This document shows positions 33,246 to 46,101 of a stretch of 61,229 nt of DNA, in pieces. The notes beneath the pieces are model-generated. The model was not told where the DNA came from and did no database searches. It worked only from the letters and a program-made list of their open reading frames with translations. A program made the translations under genes and the position numbers. The first letter of the stretch is position 1; each line of letters begins with the position of its first letter. Source of the stretch: Byssothecium circinans (Eukaryota; Ascomycota; Dothideomycetes; Pleosporales; Massarinaceae); contig ML977021.1 in NCBI GenBank assembly GCA_010015675.1, positions 10,368-71,596 of the forward strand, given 5' to 3'.

Positions 33246-34285
33246 ATGTCGTCCGACCAACAGCGCCCCACCTACACGAGATCACAAATCGCGCAATATT
33301 TCGATCGGCTCATATTATCAGAGGAACAACGCAATTATGACGCTGCAGGATTAAAGCCTGTAGATGCGCTGGCGTACTTGGGACTATTGCAGAAACACCA
33401 TTTGGCTGAGATCCCATTCGAGAACTTGACTCTGCACTATTCGCCGCATCGTCAGGTCTGCCTTCACCCTGAGGAACTGTTCAAGAAGATTATCGGGGAC
33501 GGGAATGGGAGGGGAGGCTATTGCATGGAGAACAATGGGCTGTTTGGGACACTGCTGTATTCCTTGGGATTCAATGTGTACTCTGCAGGTGCAAGGGTAT
33601 ACACTGGGCATTGGACGGGATGGTGAGTTGACCCTCAGATCATAGTCTGGATGTGGTTCTCAGTTCCATATCCGGAGGCAATGTGCTTCCCATTGCAATC
33701 AGTAGTTAATCTGTTGATAGGAGCCACATGGTCAATATCGTCAAGATCGGAGACATGAAGTACGAGGTTGACGTAGGTTTTGGAGGCAATGGCCCGACCG
33801 TGCCCATGCCTCTTGATCGGTCAGGGACAGTCCAGCAACACATCAGGCCTGGGACAGCGTGCCTCCGTTGGCAGAACATTGTCGGGAATACTGACCCCGA
33901 GCAAAGGCTCTGGGTGTACCATCATCGAAAAAACGACTCCAGCGATTTCGAAATGACATACTGCTTCACCGAGCTGGAATTCCTACCGAGTGATTACCAG
34001 GTCATGAACTACTTCACAAGCACATCGATGCGCACTTTCTTTACTCGAACCGTGGTCATGGAGAAGAAGTTGCTTGGGGCTGATGGCGAGTTGGAGGGAA
34101 CTCTGACAATAAACCAAGATACCCTGAAATGGAGAATGCATGGGACGAAACAGAAGGAGATCAAATTTCGAAGCGAGGCGGATAGAGTCAAAGCTCTTGA
34201 AGAGCATTTCGGAATCGTCTTGAGCGCGGTGGAGAGGGAGGGTATCAGTGGACTTCCTTCACAATTTCAAAACGCAGTCTTTTGA
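33246..34285 (+). CDS. arylamine N-acetyltransferase (NAT)
   Basis: Transfers acetyl (or, in some fungi, malonyl) from CoA to arylamines and hydrazines. In Fusarium such enzymes detoxify plant benzoxazolinone products. Exons 33246-33622 and 33721-34285 (98-bp intron) give 313 aa. The Cys-His-Asp triad is complete: Cys93 in GRGGYCMENN, His128 in SHMVNIV, Asp143 in YEVDVGFGG. The N-terminal blocks IPFENLTLHY and LFKKIIGDGNGRGG are typical. The intron falls exactly before the Ser-His of the triad. No signal peptide is present, so it is cytosolic. Confidence 0.96.
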
Positions 34286-34370
34286 ATGAGGAATTATGAA
34301 TTTTGTTTATGACGCGAGCCAGGGTGTATATTTGCAAGCAGACAGAGGAGAATGGGTCGGACAGGATTGT

Positions 34371-34836
34371 TTAGAAGAATCGCTGCTCCATCTGTACGCT
34401 GTTAGCAATGCCACTCCATCGCACCTCCTTTAGTTACACGCACCCTCCAGGGGTTGTTCAGCTCGAAGCCCTTGGGCGCCTCGGGCTTGTCTGTCTGTCC
34501 TCGCGCAAAACCTGTGAGCCGGCGGTCGCGCTCCATCACTGTATAACGTTCAGCATCGCGTATGAGGTCACCGTGGAAATGCCGTACTTTGCTGTGCATC
34601 CGTTAGCTCCCGCTCCCATGCTTCTCGAGATGCCGCTACTCACCCTGTCCCATGCGTCAAGCCCTCGTCTCGTCTTCTTCCCTCCGTTCTGCATCTCCTT
34701 GAGCTGTCCAACAGACCAGCCGCTGAAAGCGAACATCTGCGTCCTCGTTAATCGCGCCGTGCCGGGTCCGGGGCGGCAATTGACTCACGCCGAGCATGAC
34801 GCCGTAAGGCAAAAAGGCTTCGAAGGGCACAGGCAT
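34371..34836 (-). CDS. complex I (NADH:ubiquinone oxidoreductase) MWFE/NDUFA1-type subunit
   Basis: Accessory membrane-arm subunit of mitochondrial complex I. Four exons, 34836-34789, 34736-34640, 34538-34444 and 34391-34371, give 86 aa. It begins MPVPFEAFLPYGVMLG, continues through one membrane helix (MFAFSGWSVGQL), then MQNGGKKTRRGLDAWDR, MMERDRRLTGFARGQTD, and ends FELNNPWRMEQRFF. All joins are forced by frame. The second intron must use donor GTAGCG rather than the adjacent, better-looking GTGAGT, which would run into a stop. The last coding exon is only 21 nt. The family assignment comes from the conserved MQNGGK, RDRRLTGF and GFELNNPWR blocks as I know them in fungal homologues. Confidence 0.88.
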
Positions 34837-35451
34837 GATTGAAAAGGTTTCCCGGGTTGCTGTGCGGTGCCTGGGGGCGGGGTTTGTAAGTGAAGCTTGG
34901 AGTGAGGTCGGCGGCCCGGCTCTGAGCTAGACGTCCCGCCTATCTTGTTTGGACGGGTGGCTCTTGGCGCACTCCCACCAGCTCAAGGGGCTACGTTTTT
35001 CAGACAGCAGCAACTCATCGCCGGCACGCTTTCGGAAGACGAGATAATTATTTCCTGTGTCGCTCACAGCATCACCTTTATCGGAGGCGCAAATAGCCTC
35101 GCTGTCGTCTGCCGTTGGCCCAGAACAATTACCTCGGAGACGATCGCCCACCTCAGCCGACCGCACGACGACGTCCGACGCGATTACACGGCTTCCGCAT
35201 CACGATCGCGCCCCCAAAGGCCTCCAGAGGACGCTTTACGATCAAAAAACAGATTATTGTCTCACAGGGTGTCTCACGGGTCACAACAACGCGCTACGAC
35301 GCGACGGAAGCCGCGCTCTCTCGTACACTCCATGAGTGCACCTCCACGGTGTTTCCGGCGCGCCCAGCAAATGCAGTGCACATTGTAGAGGCTATACATC
35401 GCGATCCTGGCGTATTTTGTTTCCAAGATTGCTTCGGTCGTATCCCTCGCA
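34837..35451. promoter_or_regulatory. divergent promoter region, complex I subunit / MYST acetyltransferase
   Basis: 615 bp separating two oppositely transcribed genes; both promoters are expected here. The open frames in it have no motif. I see no clear core element. Confidence 0.5.
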
Positions 35452-38400
35452 ATGGCGGAGCCCAGCAGGCTCATGGGCCAGAGCGCAGGCAATGTGGATC
35501 CGGAGGACATTGATGCCGATGGAGAGTATGAGGAGGACGACATGGTATATGAGCACACAGCAGGAGAGCACACACAAGAGGAAGATGGCCGCGATACGGA
35601 TGCGGAAGGCTCCGATGTGGACGCGGAAGGTGAAGAGGTTGATGAGGACGATGACAGTGAGCCTGTAGGCGCGGTCAAGATTGCTGCCCCGGAAAGCGTA
35701 TTTTCAGAGGAAGAGGACGATGAGCATGACGGAGACGCCCGTGGAGACGAATCGTCAAATGCCAAAACAAGTGACATTGATAATGATTCAAGTTCCGACT
35801 CTGATGCCGGGCACCAGTGGGAAGGCCAGAGCGAGAATGAGGAAGAGCCTGAGGCTGGAAAAGTCGACGGCAATGTCTGCGTGTAAGCTTCACCAGGCCT
35901 CAAAACTGATGCAAAAAGCATGCAAAGACTAATCCAAGTTTTAGATACTGCAACGAAGATGAGGAAAACGACCCTAGTGAGGAGTTTGAAATCGTGTTGT
36001 CGTGTAGTTCGTGTGGAGACATGGGTGTGTATCTCCTTAAATACCTGACTTTACTCTTTTCCGGGTAGCTGACATGATCTTTGTTCCGCAGCACATCGGC
36101 AATGCGCCCGAGACGCTAACACGCTTAGCCCCGATGACGGTACGTATTCGCTCTGGGCAGAGTTTAGGAACATATACTGATCTTGCTTTATTGCAGACGC
36201 ACAACAATGGCGGTGCACAGCCTGTATACAGAACGGACTCCATGGAGAAGAAGTTTCAGAGACAAATTCTCGCCGCAGGCTTTCATCAGTTCCCAAGCTA
36301 ACGAGAGACCTCTTCCCTTCACATCGAGGCAAGGATCCAGGTGGGCACTCGATATTCAACGAACTGATTCTCCCTGATGACTCCGTGGACGGTTCTCGCT
36401 CGCTTAGAAAGCGAAAAGCTTCGCTCGAAGACGACGACGTGCAACCAGCGCGGCAAACGAGAAAGAAACGGAGGTCTTCAGAGGCCTCTGGTTCGGTAGC
36501 AGCTACCTCAGCAGCTCCCTCGTCGCCCCACCCACAGGGCACAAGCGCAGTCACAGACGGTGAAGGCTCCGACGGTGCACACAACAGTGCGTCTGAACAA
36601 GAAGCTTCACGGTTGCGCTCGTCGCGCGCTCGCCGCACTAAGCCCCAGAGGAAAGACAAACGACCACTAGCGTGGATCGAAGAATCTCAAGGCCTCAGTC
36701 TGATCATTGTCTTCCACCTCAATAACGAGAAGGTGCAAAAGATTGTCACTGCTAAACCTAAGAAGAAGACACTCACTTTAGAAGACGAGCGACGGGAGCG
36801 ACGCCGAGAGAGAGATAGGGAGCGACGCGAACAAAACAGACGCGCCGCGCAGGCAGCCCGCGAATCGGTCGAGGAAAGCCACTATCCTGCGGTGCAATCC
36901 CACTACGTCGCGCCATTTCACGGGTTTGCAGATAAGGAGATGGACGAGAACAAGAGCAAACCTTTTGGTGGCATTTTATCCGAAGCGGACGCCGACACTT
37001 CCAAGACGTATCCAACCCAAGCTGACAGGAAAAAGTTTGAGGACGCACGGCAAAAGGCGGAAGAAGATTGGAAAAAGAAGCAAGCGGCACTGTACGCAAA
37101 CGATGAGCCAGCGAAACGCTCAAAAGACTCCGGCCCGCCCAGTAAGATCAAGTGCATCAACTTTGGCGGCTGGGAGATCGACACATGGCACGCCGCCCCG
37201 TACCCAGAAGAGTACAGCAAGAACAAGGTGCTTTACATTTGCGAATTCTGTCTCAAGTACATGCCCACGGATTATGTGGCATGGCGACACAAGGTAAGAA
37301 TGGCCATAGCATCCGATGCTTCAGTCACTAACCATACCAGCTCAAATGTCCTGCAAAACACCCGCCGGGCGACGAGATCTACCGCGACGGTAGGTACTCA
37401 TTCTTTGAAGTCGACGGACGGAAGAACCCAGTCTACTGTCAGAACCTTTGCCTACTCGCAAAGCTTTTCTTAGGCTCCAAAACGCTATACTACGATGTGG
37501 AACCGTTCCTCTTCTATGTCATGACAGAGAACGACAACTACGGCTGCCACTTTGTCGGCTATTTTTCCAAAGAGAAGCGACCTAGCTCTCTCAACAACGT
37601 CTCCTGCATTCTTGTACTCCCTATCCATATGCGCAAGGGATATGGTCAATACCTGATCGAGTTTTCATACCTCCTCACCCGCGTCGAGCAGAAGACTGGC
37701 AGTCCTGAAAAGCCTCTCAGTGACATGGGCCTGGTGAGTTATCGAAAGTACTGGCGGCTCATCATTTGCCAGGAACTTCTCAATCAGAAAACTCCTCTCA
37801 GCATCGTGGCGATCTCTGAACGCACTGGCATGACGCCCGACGACATTGTCTCTGCTCTCGAAGGCCTACGTGCATTAGTACGTGATCCAGTGACAGGCAA
37901 GTATGCGCTTCGATTAGACTACACATATTTCAAGCAGTATCTGGAGAAGGCCAACAATAGCGACAACCCCAAGATCAATTCGGAATGCCTTGTCTGGACG
38001 CCGTACGTCATGGGTCGCTTGGGTCAATATGAAGATGGCCCTGCACTTCATACAGTGCAACAGCGTGATGAAGAGGAAGAGAAGCCAAAGCCTGAAGAGG
38101 GTGTGCAGCTCGACATGGCGTCAAAGACCAACGGGATTTCACAGAATGGATCTTCTGCTGGTGATGAGGAGGACGGCGGTAGAACGACTCCTGCTCTCCC
38201 AGCCGAAGAGTCCAACTACGGTGGTTCGCCTGCACCTGGTACTCCGCTCGCAAACGGTTCCATGGTAGCAGTTGCTGGATCTCAGATAACCACCGCCGCT
38301 CCTTCGGTTCCAGCGACACGATATGAGGTCTTCCCACCCATCCCCGGACAACCGCCACCAAAACGACGCCCCGGACGTCCATTTGGCTCGCGTCGTCGGA

Positions 38401-38837
38401 CCAACAGCACACCCCAACGCAACCGCTCCCAAAATATGTCCATCGCCACAGTGCCTGTCAGTCGCACACGCCCTTTCTCGCCGAACAGCCAACATTCACC
38501 GACCGCCAATGGCGTTCTCACCCCGGGTTCGAGCCTGAGACGCACGCGAAGTCATCTCAACAAGAGCATAACGAATGGCGATGGAGATGAAGTGGAAGAA
38601 GGCGGTGAGGTTAAAGCAGTTAGTTCACGGGCCACGCGGAGTTCTACTGGTAGTCCCAGGAACCAGAAGAATGGCAGGAGTAATCGGAGGGTTGTGCGTG
38701 ATGATGAAGACGATGATGAGGATGCTGAGGGGGAGGAGGATGATAATGGTGAGCTACAGCATGATGACGAGGATACGGACGATGATATTGATGCTGAGGG
38801 TGAAGAAGATGACGATATCATAATAGTAGACGCTTGA
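35452..38837 (+). CDS. SAS3: MYST-family histone acetyltransferase, KAT6/Sas3 type, with N-terminal PHD-like finger
   Basis: Catalytic subunit of a NuA3/MOZ-like H3 acetyltransferase, nuclear. Five exons: 35452-35882, 35945-36024, 36092-36139, 36197-37293 and 37341-38837; 1050 aa. An acidic N-terminus is followed by a PHD-like zinc finger assembled over three introns: CVYC, CSSCGDMAHRQC, WRCTAC. A basic linker leads to the MYST core: C2HC finger (CEFCLKYMPTDYVAWRHKLK), YSFFEVDG, the active-site Cys in NVSCILVLP, acetyl-CoA loop RKGYGQ, catalytic Glu in SPEKPLSD, and YWRLIICQELL. The tail holds an AT-hook (RRPGRPFGSRRR) and a long acidic end. A PHD plus MYST arrangement favours the KAT6/Sas3/Mst2 branch over Esa1, which has a chromodomain. 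The symbol is by analogy. Confidence 0.92.
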
Positions 38838-39250
38838 GTGGGTGGTGTTTCAGGGTTATTGCTCCCATCTCTGGTGATTCGAGCGCTGGCCTCTTCATGC
38901 GCGGGCACAATCTTTGGGTCATCGGCTTCTTCTCTTCCTTCTTTCAAGGAGGGCATGAGTTTCTCGTCGACGGGCCGGCTTGTAACTCTCCCTCAGCGTC
39001 TTTTTACTTGCATTAGGAAGGAAACCTTCTGCATTTCGTCCTTTTCTTATATTGTATTAACTATTCAACTGCGAGAGCATCACTGGGAGCCCTCTTAGAG
39101 GAGATGTATATTACTCGATGGTTTATCCTCCCTCCCATCCACGTGACCCCATCTTCGGACAACCGGGTGCATCATCCCCCGGATATTCTGCACCGTTGTC
39201 GATCACCCACCTTCTTTACCCGGCGGAAACATACAGTACAGTACAGCATG

Positions 39251-39657
39251 ATCTCATATAAACTGGCCATGTGAAGCCGGAAGCGGCAACATTTGAACCC
39301 TACCTTATCTGTCTTATTGGCTCGTTGGGGCTGGACGAGCTCACTTCGGCCGTCAAACATCAGAAAGCGGATCTTTTTCAAGGGCCTGTCAGGGGCAGGT
39401 GGTAGAGAGCACCCCGATAGCAGCTAAACCCTACCATATGGTACTACCAAACCCCTACCCGAGCCCTACTCTCCCAGATTCCACGCCGTAATCATGTCTA
39501 TCCTGGACCCGAAAAACCCTAAATAGTAGGGTTTGGCTACTATCGGGGTCCTCCCTACCATCTGCCCCTTCCAGGCCCGATCTAGCTGTCTAATTGGCTT
39601 AAATCCAATACTGCCCCTTCCGGCTTAGCATGGACAGTCTGCCAGTTTATATGAGAT
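39251..39657. mobile_element. 407-bp fold-back / MITE-like element
   Basis: The outer ends ATCTCATATAAACTGGC (from 39251) and GCCAGTTTATATGAGAT (to 39657) are perfect inverses. The homology continues inward with small gaps: AAGCCGGAAGCGGCA pairs with the inverse of TGCCCCTTCCGGCTT, and GGGCAGGTGGTAGAGAGCA, CCCCGATAGCAGC, AAACCCTACCAT with the inverse of the matching blocks at 39527-39590. The arms total about 150 bp each around a short centre. No reading frame and no clear target-site duplication, so the superfamily is unknown. Confidence 0.75.
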
Positions 39658-39795
39658 TACATATGCGGCACTAGCTCCATGCACCCCACATGGGGCACGA
39701 TTTTCTCCGTCTGACTCCACCCCCCATCTCCAGACTGTTCATCTACACTTGAATTGTTGGAGTCACGCTAGAAATGCAGCTTTTACCCGGTACCG

Positions 39796-39926
39796 CATAA
39801 ACGGGACTTGCTAACCAACAGGGTCATAGGTGTTATCTTCCAAATACTCACCCTACCCACCGTAATCCTATTATCATCCTGCCGGATACCGCTTATAACC
39901 CGCTAGTTAACAAGTCCCCGTATCAA
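39796..39926. repeat. 130-bp imperfect inverted repeat
   Basis: ATAAACGGGACTTGCTAACCA near 39798-39818 pairs with the inverse of CTAGTTAACAAGTCCCCGTAT near 39903-39923. Homology reaches inward through GGGTCATAGG against GGGTTATAAG. The arms differ mainly by transitions and one-base indels. Probably a small non-autonomous element or the remnant of one. Confidence 0.6.
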
Positions 39927-40087
39927 CTGGTTTCTTTGGTCTTTAACTACATAGTGGGGGACGGGCCGTCGTGGCTTATTTATTGGAGCGTTTGTATAAG
40001 CATATTTGCACAGATATACCCCTCTGCAGCTCGAGGAGGTGACGACAGCGGGGAGGTCCCAACAAGGAGGGCTACGATCAATCTACA

Positions 40088-40095
40088 TATATAAG
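40088..40095 (+). promoter_or_regulatory. possible TATA box of the GH43 gene
   Basis: TATATAAG, 124 bp upstream of the GH43 start codon, in otherwise mixed sequence. Position and sequence fit a TATA element; no other support. Confidence 0.4.
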
Positions 40096-40218
40096 CTGGA
40101 AAAACGGTATTCGGCGCTACTTTGAGATCTCGATGTTCACTCCCTGCCACCTGACACACTCACCGACCGTTTCTTACCACAATCACAGCCACAAGTACAT
40201 CGAAGTCGGCAGTCAGTC

Positions 40219-42825
<2,607 letters not shown>

Positions 42826-44133
42826 AGAGGAGTTTAGATGTTTGGTACGGGAACATGGTGTCTGCTTTCCGTACAGCTGTTGGGCACGAGTGTTGCGACG
42901 CTTTGCTAGATACGAGCTGTGGAGACAGGCGCGAAGATTATGGCACTTGAAATATACATACTTCTAGGTAGTCGCGCACAAATCGTGGTCCTACGTACTT
43001 GCAAACCTGTCATCAGTCTTTCATACGTTTACGTGATCTAGACTACTACTGGCTAGTACCCTCTTTAGCAATTACAAATTTCAATGCCAGCACTCCTCAT
43101 GCGACCCGCAGAGCTGCACTTCTTCCCTCTCATCATACATTCTTCGCAACGCCACAGATGCCATAATTCTTACCATTTTTCGCTATACCCAATCATACCA
43201 TGAGGTGAATTCTTGCAAGAGACTCATCCAAATCATCAACCAAAGAATCTTAAATCCTCAAACTCAGCTCCACACATACCTACATTCACCCTCTTACCTT
43301 TCCTCACCACAAATTTACCCCATCTTATCCCAACCGCGTCATCCGAACGAAACAATCAGAATAGAAAACTCTTCATCATCCCAGACCTTAAAAATAGCCC
43401 TTCTCGTTTCCCAACCTCGCCTCACCCGTACGCGTCACACAACCCCCAAAATACACTCGAGGCAGCAAGATCACCGTCAGCCGTTGCAATTCCCTCTTCC
43501 AGACACTCTTGCGTCGTTTCACGCATATGCCATGCAGTGTCTGTGGATCGCTATACCGTGCAGTCACTGCAGTGCAGCATACCTATGTAGCGCAACGCGA
43601 ACGCGGCTTGTATTTCGTGCAACGTTACGGTTGGGGTTTGCGGGGTTGTCCGAGGACATGGGTTGCGTTGTTTTTGGTGTTGCTATGGTAGTATATGAAG
43701 GGCGGGAGTAGCGGCCCGGGGCGCTTGGACATGTTGACACAAAACAGCGATCAATGAGATGGGATGACGTTGGCTCGATAGTTGGTGGGTTGATCTACTG
43801 AGCTAGGGACGGAAAGAAGAGGTTGGCGGCGCTAGGCTTGGTCTGGTAACGCGTGAGAGGACCTCGGAACATTTGAAGCGAAGATAACCGGTTCACGTGC
43901 CGATAAGAAAACCGTAGGGCCCGAAGTAGGAGTCAGCGTGAGGGGTCATTGGTGGGGAGGATGGTGGTAGCGGGGATTTCTCGTGATAAGATAGTCATCT
44001 CAGATCTTTCGTGGGTACGTATAGTATCTTCTTTATCAGCCTCTTTGTCCAACGGTCTTGTACTAAGTACCTGAGGAGTATTCCAAATTCGTCTCGTGAA
44101 ACCATTATTCTCTTCAACAACCAACCAACCACC
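42826..44133. other. intergenic, GH43 3' region and P450 promoter
   Basis: 1.3 kb. The stretch 43205-43711 is open in overlapping frames but is rich in Thr/Ser/Pro and His without motif or splice logic, so I do not call it. The last 100 bp carries the CT/CAACC-rich leader of the P450. Confidence 0.5.
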
Positions 44134-46101
44134 ATGCTATCACCTACAATCCTCCTCATCCAAATCCCCCTTATCCTTCTCGCCCACCTCCTAATCTCCT
44201 ACCTCCGCAACCCCCTCCGCAAGATCCCAGCCGCACACCCCCTAGCGCCCTTCACATCACTCTGGATCGCGTCGATCCGCTGGCGCGCCCTCCAAAACCG
44301 TACCTTGAAAGCCGCACATGAAAGATTAGGACCGGTGGTATGTCTGGGTCCGAACGAAGTTAGTGTGAATTGCGTCAAGGGAGGGATTCGCGATGTTTAT
44401 GCTGGAGGCTTTGAGAAGGGTGGGAACGGTTTCAATTGGTATGCTTTCTTTGCGAATTATGGAGGGTAAGTGGTGGTTTCTTTTTTGTTTGCTGTGCTTG
44501 TGTGGGGTGAGGAGGAGTCCGGGGATAGATGATTGGATGAATGAATGAATGAATATGAGGACGAAGAGTTGGGTACTGATGGTATTATAGTGTTAATAAT
44601 ATGTTCTCTACCGGCGACAATAAAACACACTCCGCGCGCAAGAGGATGCTGAGCAACGTCTACAGCAAGTCTGCCGTCACTGCTTCTCCAGCTTTGCTCG
44701 CTCAGATCTCAACCATCATGTACGATCGCTTCTTACCTTGTCTTGCATCCACTTTCTCCAAAGAGAGGGACGCAGGCGTACTAAACATCTATGCGCTGCT
44801 GAGCGCGTCGACCATGGACATTGTTACCGGTTACATCTTCGGCCTGAAATCTAGCTCCAATCTGCTCAATGATCCGAAAAAGCTGGAATGGTTTCTGGAT
44901 CTTTACAATTCGCGCCGCTCCTACAATTTCTGGCCACAAGAGTTTCCGCAACTGACAGCGTTCGTGGAGAAGTGGACGAAGTATGAAGTAGTGCCGAAGT
45001 GGGTTCCTGAGGCGAACGAAGAGATCGAGAAGTGGACGAGGGAGATGTGCGAGAGTGCGGCAAGTGTCCAGCAACAGAGTGAAGTGAGGGTCGAGGATAC
45101 GCCCTCGGTGTTTCAACAATTGTCTACTGCTCTGTCAAAGGGTGCAAAGAAATCTGGAGACGAAAAGTTGGATTTGAGTCCTCAGATAGCTAGCGAAGTG
45201 CTCGACCATCTTGCTGCCGGATTCGACACGTCTGGTATTACACTCACCTACATGATCCATGAGCTCTGCCGTCATCCAGACGTCCAGTCCCGTCTACAGC
45301 AGGAGCTTCGCACGTTGTCCCCACCACTGGTGCCCTCTTCATCACCCAATGTCCCTGACCCCAAGGCGGTGGATGCACTTCCGTTCCTCCATGCCGTGGC
45401 GTGGGAAACATTGCGTCTCCATTCCGCGATCCCTGGTCCACAGCCGCGTGTTACCCCACCACAAGGCTGTCACCTTGGCCCCGAAGACAAAGCATACTAT
45501 GTTCCAGGAGGCGTAAGGGTGTCTGCGAGTGCGGGCTTGTTGCATCTGAACGAAGAAGTGTATGAGCGAGCTGACAAATGGAGGCCAGAGCGCTGGCTGG
45601 ATCTCGATAAGCTTGATGATGACAAGCGAAGAGATGCGGAGAGTCGGTGGTTCTGGGCTTTTGGAAGGTTAGTTGATGATCCTTTGAGCTTTGTCTTGAC
45701 ACTAACCTGCGTAGCGGTGGGCGCATGTGTGTGGGTAGTCATCTGGCGGTTTATCGTAAGGCGACTTTCCTTGTTGCTAGCGTGTACACATGCTCCCTGC
45801 GAATATAAATAGCCCAGGCACATGTTTTGCTTGTGAAAACCCTATTACTGAGGGGAGCTGGCACGGATCCGATTCTCCACTCATCACTCGCATGACAAGT
45901 ACAGCCTGGAAACGACGGAATATCGTCCTGCAGGTATTCATGCTGACAATAATCGTAGAAATGAAGTACATTGTGGCAGCCTTGTACTCTAATTATGCAA
46001 CCGCCATCGTCGACGACACTGGTATTGCACAAATCGATGCGTACACCGCACCTCCCGCGACTGACAAGCTCATGGTCAGATTACAAAAGCTCGACGATTG
46101 A
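44134..46101 (+). CDS. cytochrome P450 monooxygenase
   Basis: Haem-thiolate monooxygenase, ER membrane-anchored by an N-terminal hydrophobic segment (LSPTILLIQIPLILLAHLLIS). Four exons, 44134-44465, 44591-45667, 45715-45755 and 45959-46101, give 530 aa. P450 landmarks: I-helix LAAGFDTSGIT, the ExxR helix in AWETLRLHS, the PERF-like block WRPERW, and the haem loop FGSGGRMCVGSHLAVY with Cys475 as ligand. The haem loop is split by intron 2, and a 41-nt exon carries the Cys. The last exon (MKYIVAALYSNYATAIVDD) lies beyond a 203-bp intron. Intron 1 contains a short GAAT microsatellite near 44534-44554. CYP family and substrate cannot be assigned. No biosynthetic cluster genes flank it. Confidence 0.93.

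Larger units (their letters stand above)
38838..40218. other. intergenic with two fold-back elements
   Basis: 1.4 kb between the MYST gene and GH43, without coding signal. It carries two imperfect inverted-repeat (MITE-like) units, listed separately, and the GH43 promoter. Confidence 0.55.

Noticed and set aside
42826..46101. A secondary-metabolite cluster around the P450
   Set aside because: No synthase, transporter or cluster regulator next to it; the neighbours are a GH43 and a velvet protein.
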